Source of the DNA: Petrolisthes cinctipes
Taxonomy: Eukaryota > Arthropoda > Malacostraca > Decapoda > Porcellanidae
Assembly (NCBI GenBank): GCA_033782935.1
Contig: JAWQEG010000365.1
Location: 744,001 to 808,000, forward strand
DNA: 64,000 bases
Direction of reading: 5' to 3'
Under the pieces are notes generated by a model. It saw only the letters and a list, made by a program, of their open reading frames with translations, made no database searches and was not told the DNA's origin. Made by a program: the position numbers and the translations under genes. Below are positions 63,767 through 64,000 of the stretch, piece by piece; position 1 is the stretch's first letter; each line of letters begins with the position of its first letter.

Positions 63767-63921
63767 TAAGGGGAGATTCTTTTGTTGGCAAATTGGAAGC
63801 CTACTGATTCCTCCTACCTATACTAGTAAACAGACTCTTTCAATGGTGCTAATAGTGGATCTATTTTGTGGCATACTTTGGATGAATCAGAGACTTTCAA
63901 ATAAACCAAGGAATCTTCCCT
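63767..63921. mobile_element. Hairpin MITE, family R, near-complete copy
   Basis: Left arm TTTAAGGGGAGATTCTTTTG...CTGATTCCTCCTACC. The complement of the right arm is TTTAGGGAAGATTCCTTGG...CTGATTCATCCAAAG. Confidence 0.75.
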
Positions 63922-64000
63922 AAATTAATAATTCATCAGGCTATTCGAAGCAGACAAGGATACTCATTTTAGCTCATGACTTGACAGAGAATTCTTTGTA

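Overview
This window is animal nuclear DNA dominated by transposable elements, most likely from an arthropod and plausibly a decapod crustacean. That guess rests on long AT, GA, TC, ACC and AAT microsatellites, minisatellites, many RNase H-bearing non-LTR retrotransposons and one spliced Distal-less-family gene. I could not run a search, so the taxon is inference. There is no bacterial, plasmid or viral gene organisation, no CRISPR array, and no rRNA or intact tRNA gene.

Layout. 1-6720: a minus-strand I-type non-LTR retrotransposon (copy A), broken in ORF2 by a long inverted repeat. 6732-7520: a fragment of another LINE. 7875-9208: a tRNA-derived SINE, a PHD-like remnant and an integrase-like exon. 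9591-15827: a second, plus-strand copy of the copy-A family, interrupted by a solo LTR (13441-14222). 16430-17553: a decayed THAP transposase-like gene. 20656-26081: two direct solo LTRs of one family flanking a decayed PHD-FLYWCH-MULE transposase gene. 26368-29084: two tail-to-tail copies of a ~1.1 kb repeat, each carrying a hAT-type MITE. 29519-30634: an intronless cold-shock-domain (Y-box-like) gene. 31640-41040: a Tc1/mariner-like transposase torn apart by successive insertions (LINE E; inside it LINE F and a 2.6 kb foldback element; plus a separate MITE), with target-site duplications at each layer. 41522-45040: a TG-rich minisatellite split by a 2.3 kb hAT element with a perfect 8 bp duplication. 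45452-56303: the main host gene. 57200-58210: a third copy of the 1.1 kb repeat. 58258-63700: a nearly full-length I-type LINE (G).

The main host gene is a five-exon homeobox gene. The splice phases fit at all four introns and give a 496-residue protein. Its homeodomain has the Distal-less/Dlx third helix (VKIWFQNRRSKYKK) and the Dlx intron between homeodomain positions 44 and 45, but its N-terminal half is strongly divergent, so it looks like a derived Dlx paralogue rather than orthodox Dll. Its introns hold minisatellites, MITEs and a LINE fragment. Intron 3 contains partial tandem copies of the end of the homeobox exon, including repeated splice donors.

I see no single new enzymatic system. 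The most unusual content is the divergent Dlx-like gene with its exon-fragment duplications, the datable transposon nest at 31640-41040, the 2.6 kb foldback element with TA duplication, and the multi-copy intronless cold-shock-domain sequence.
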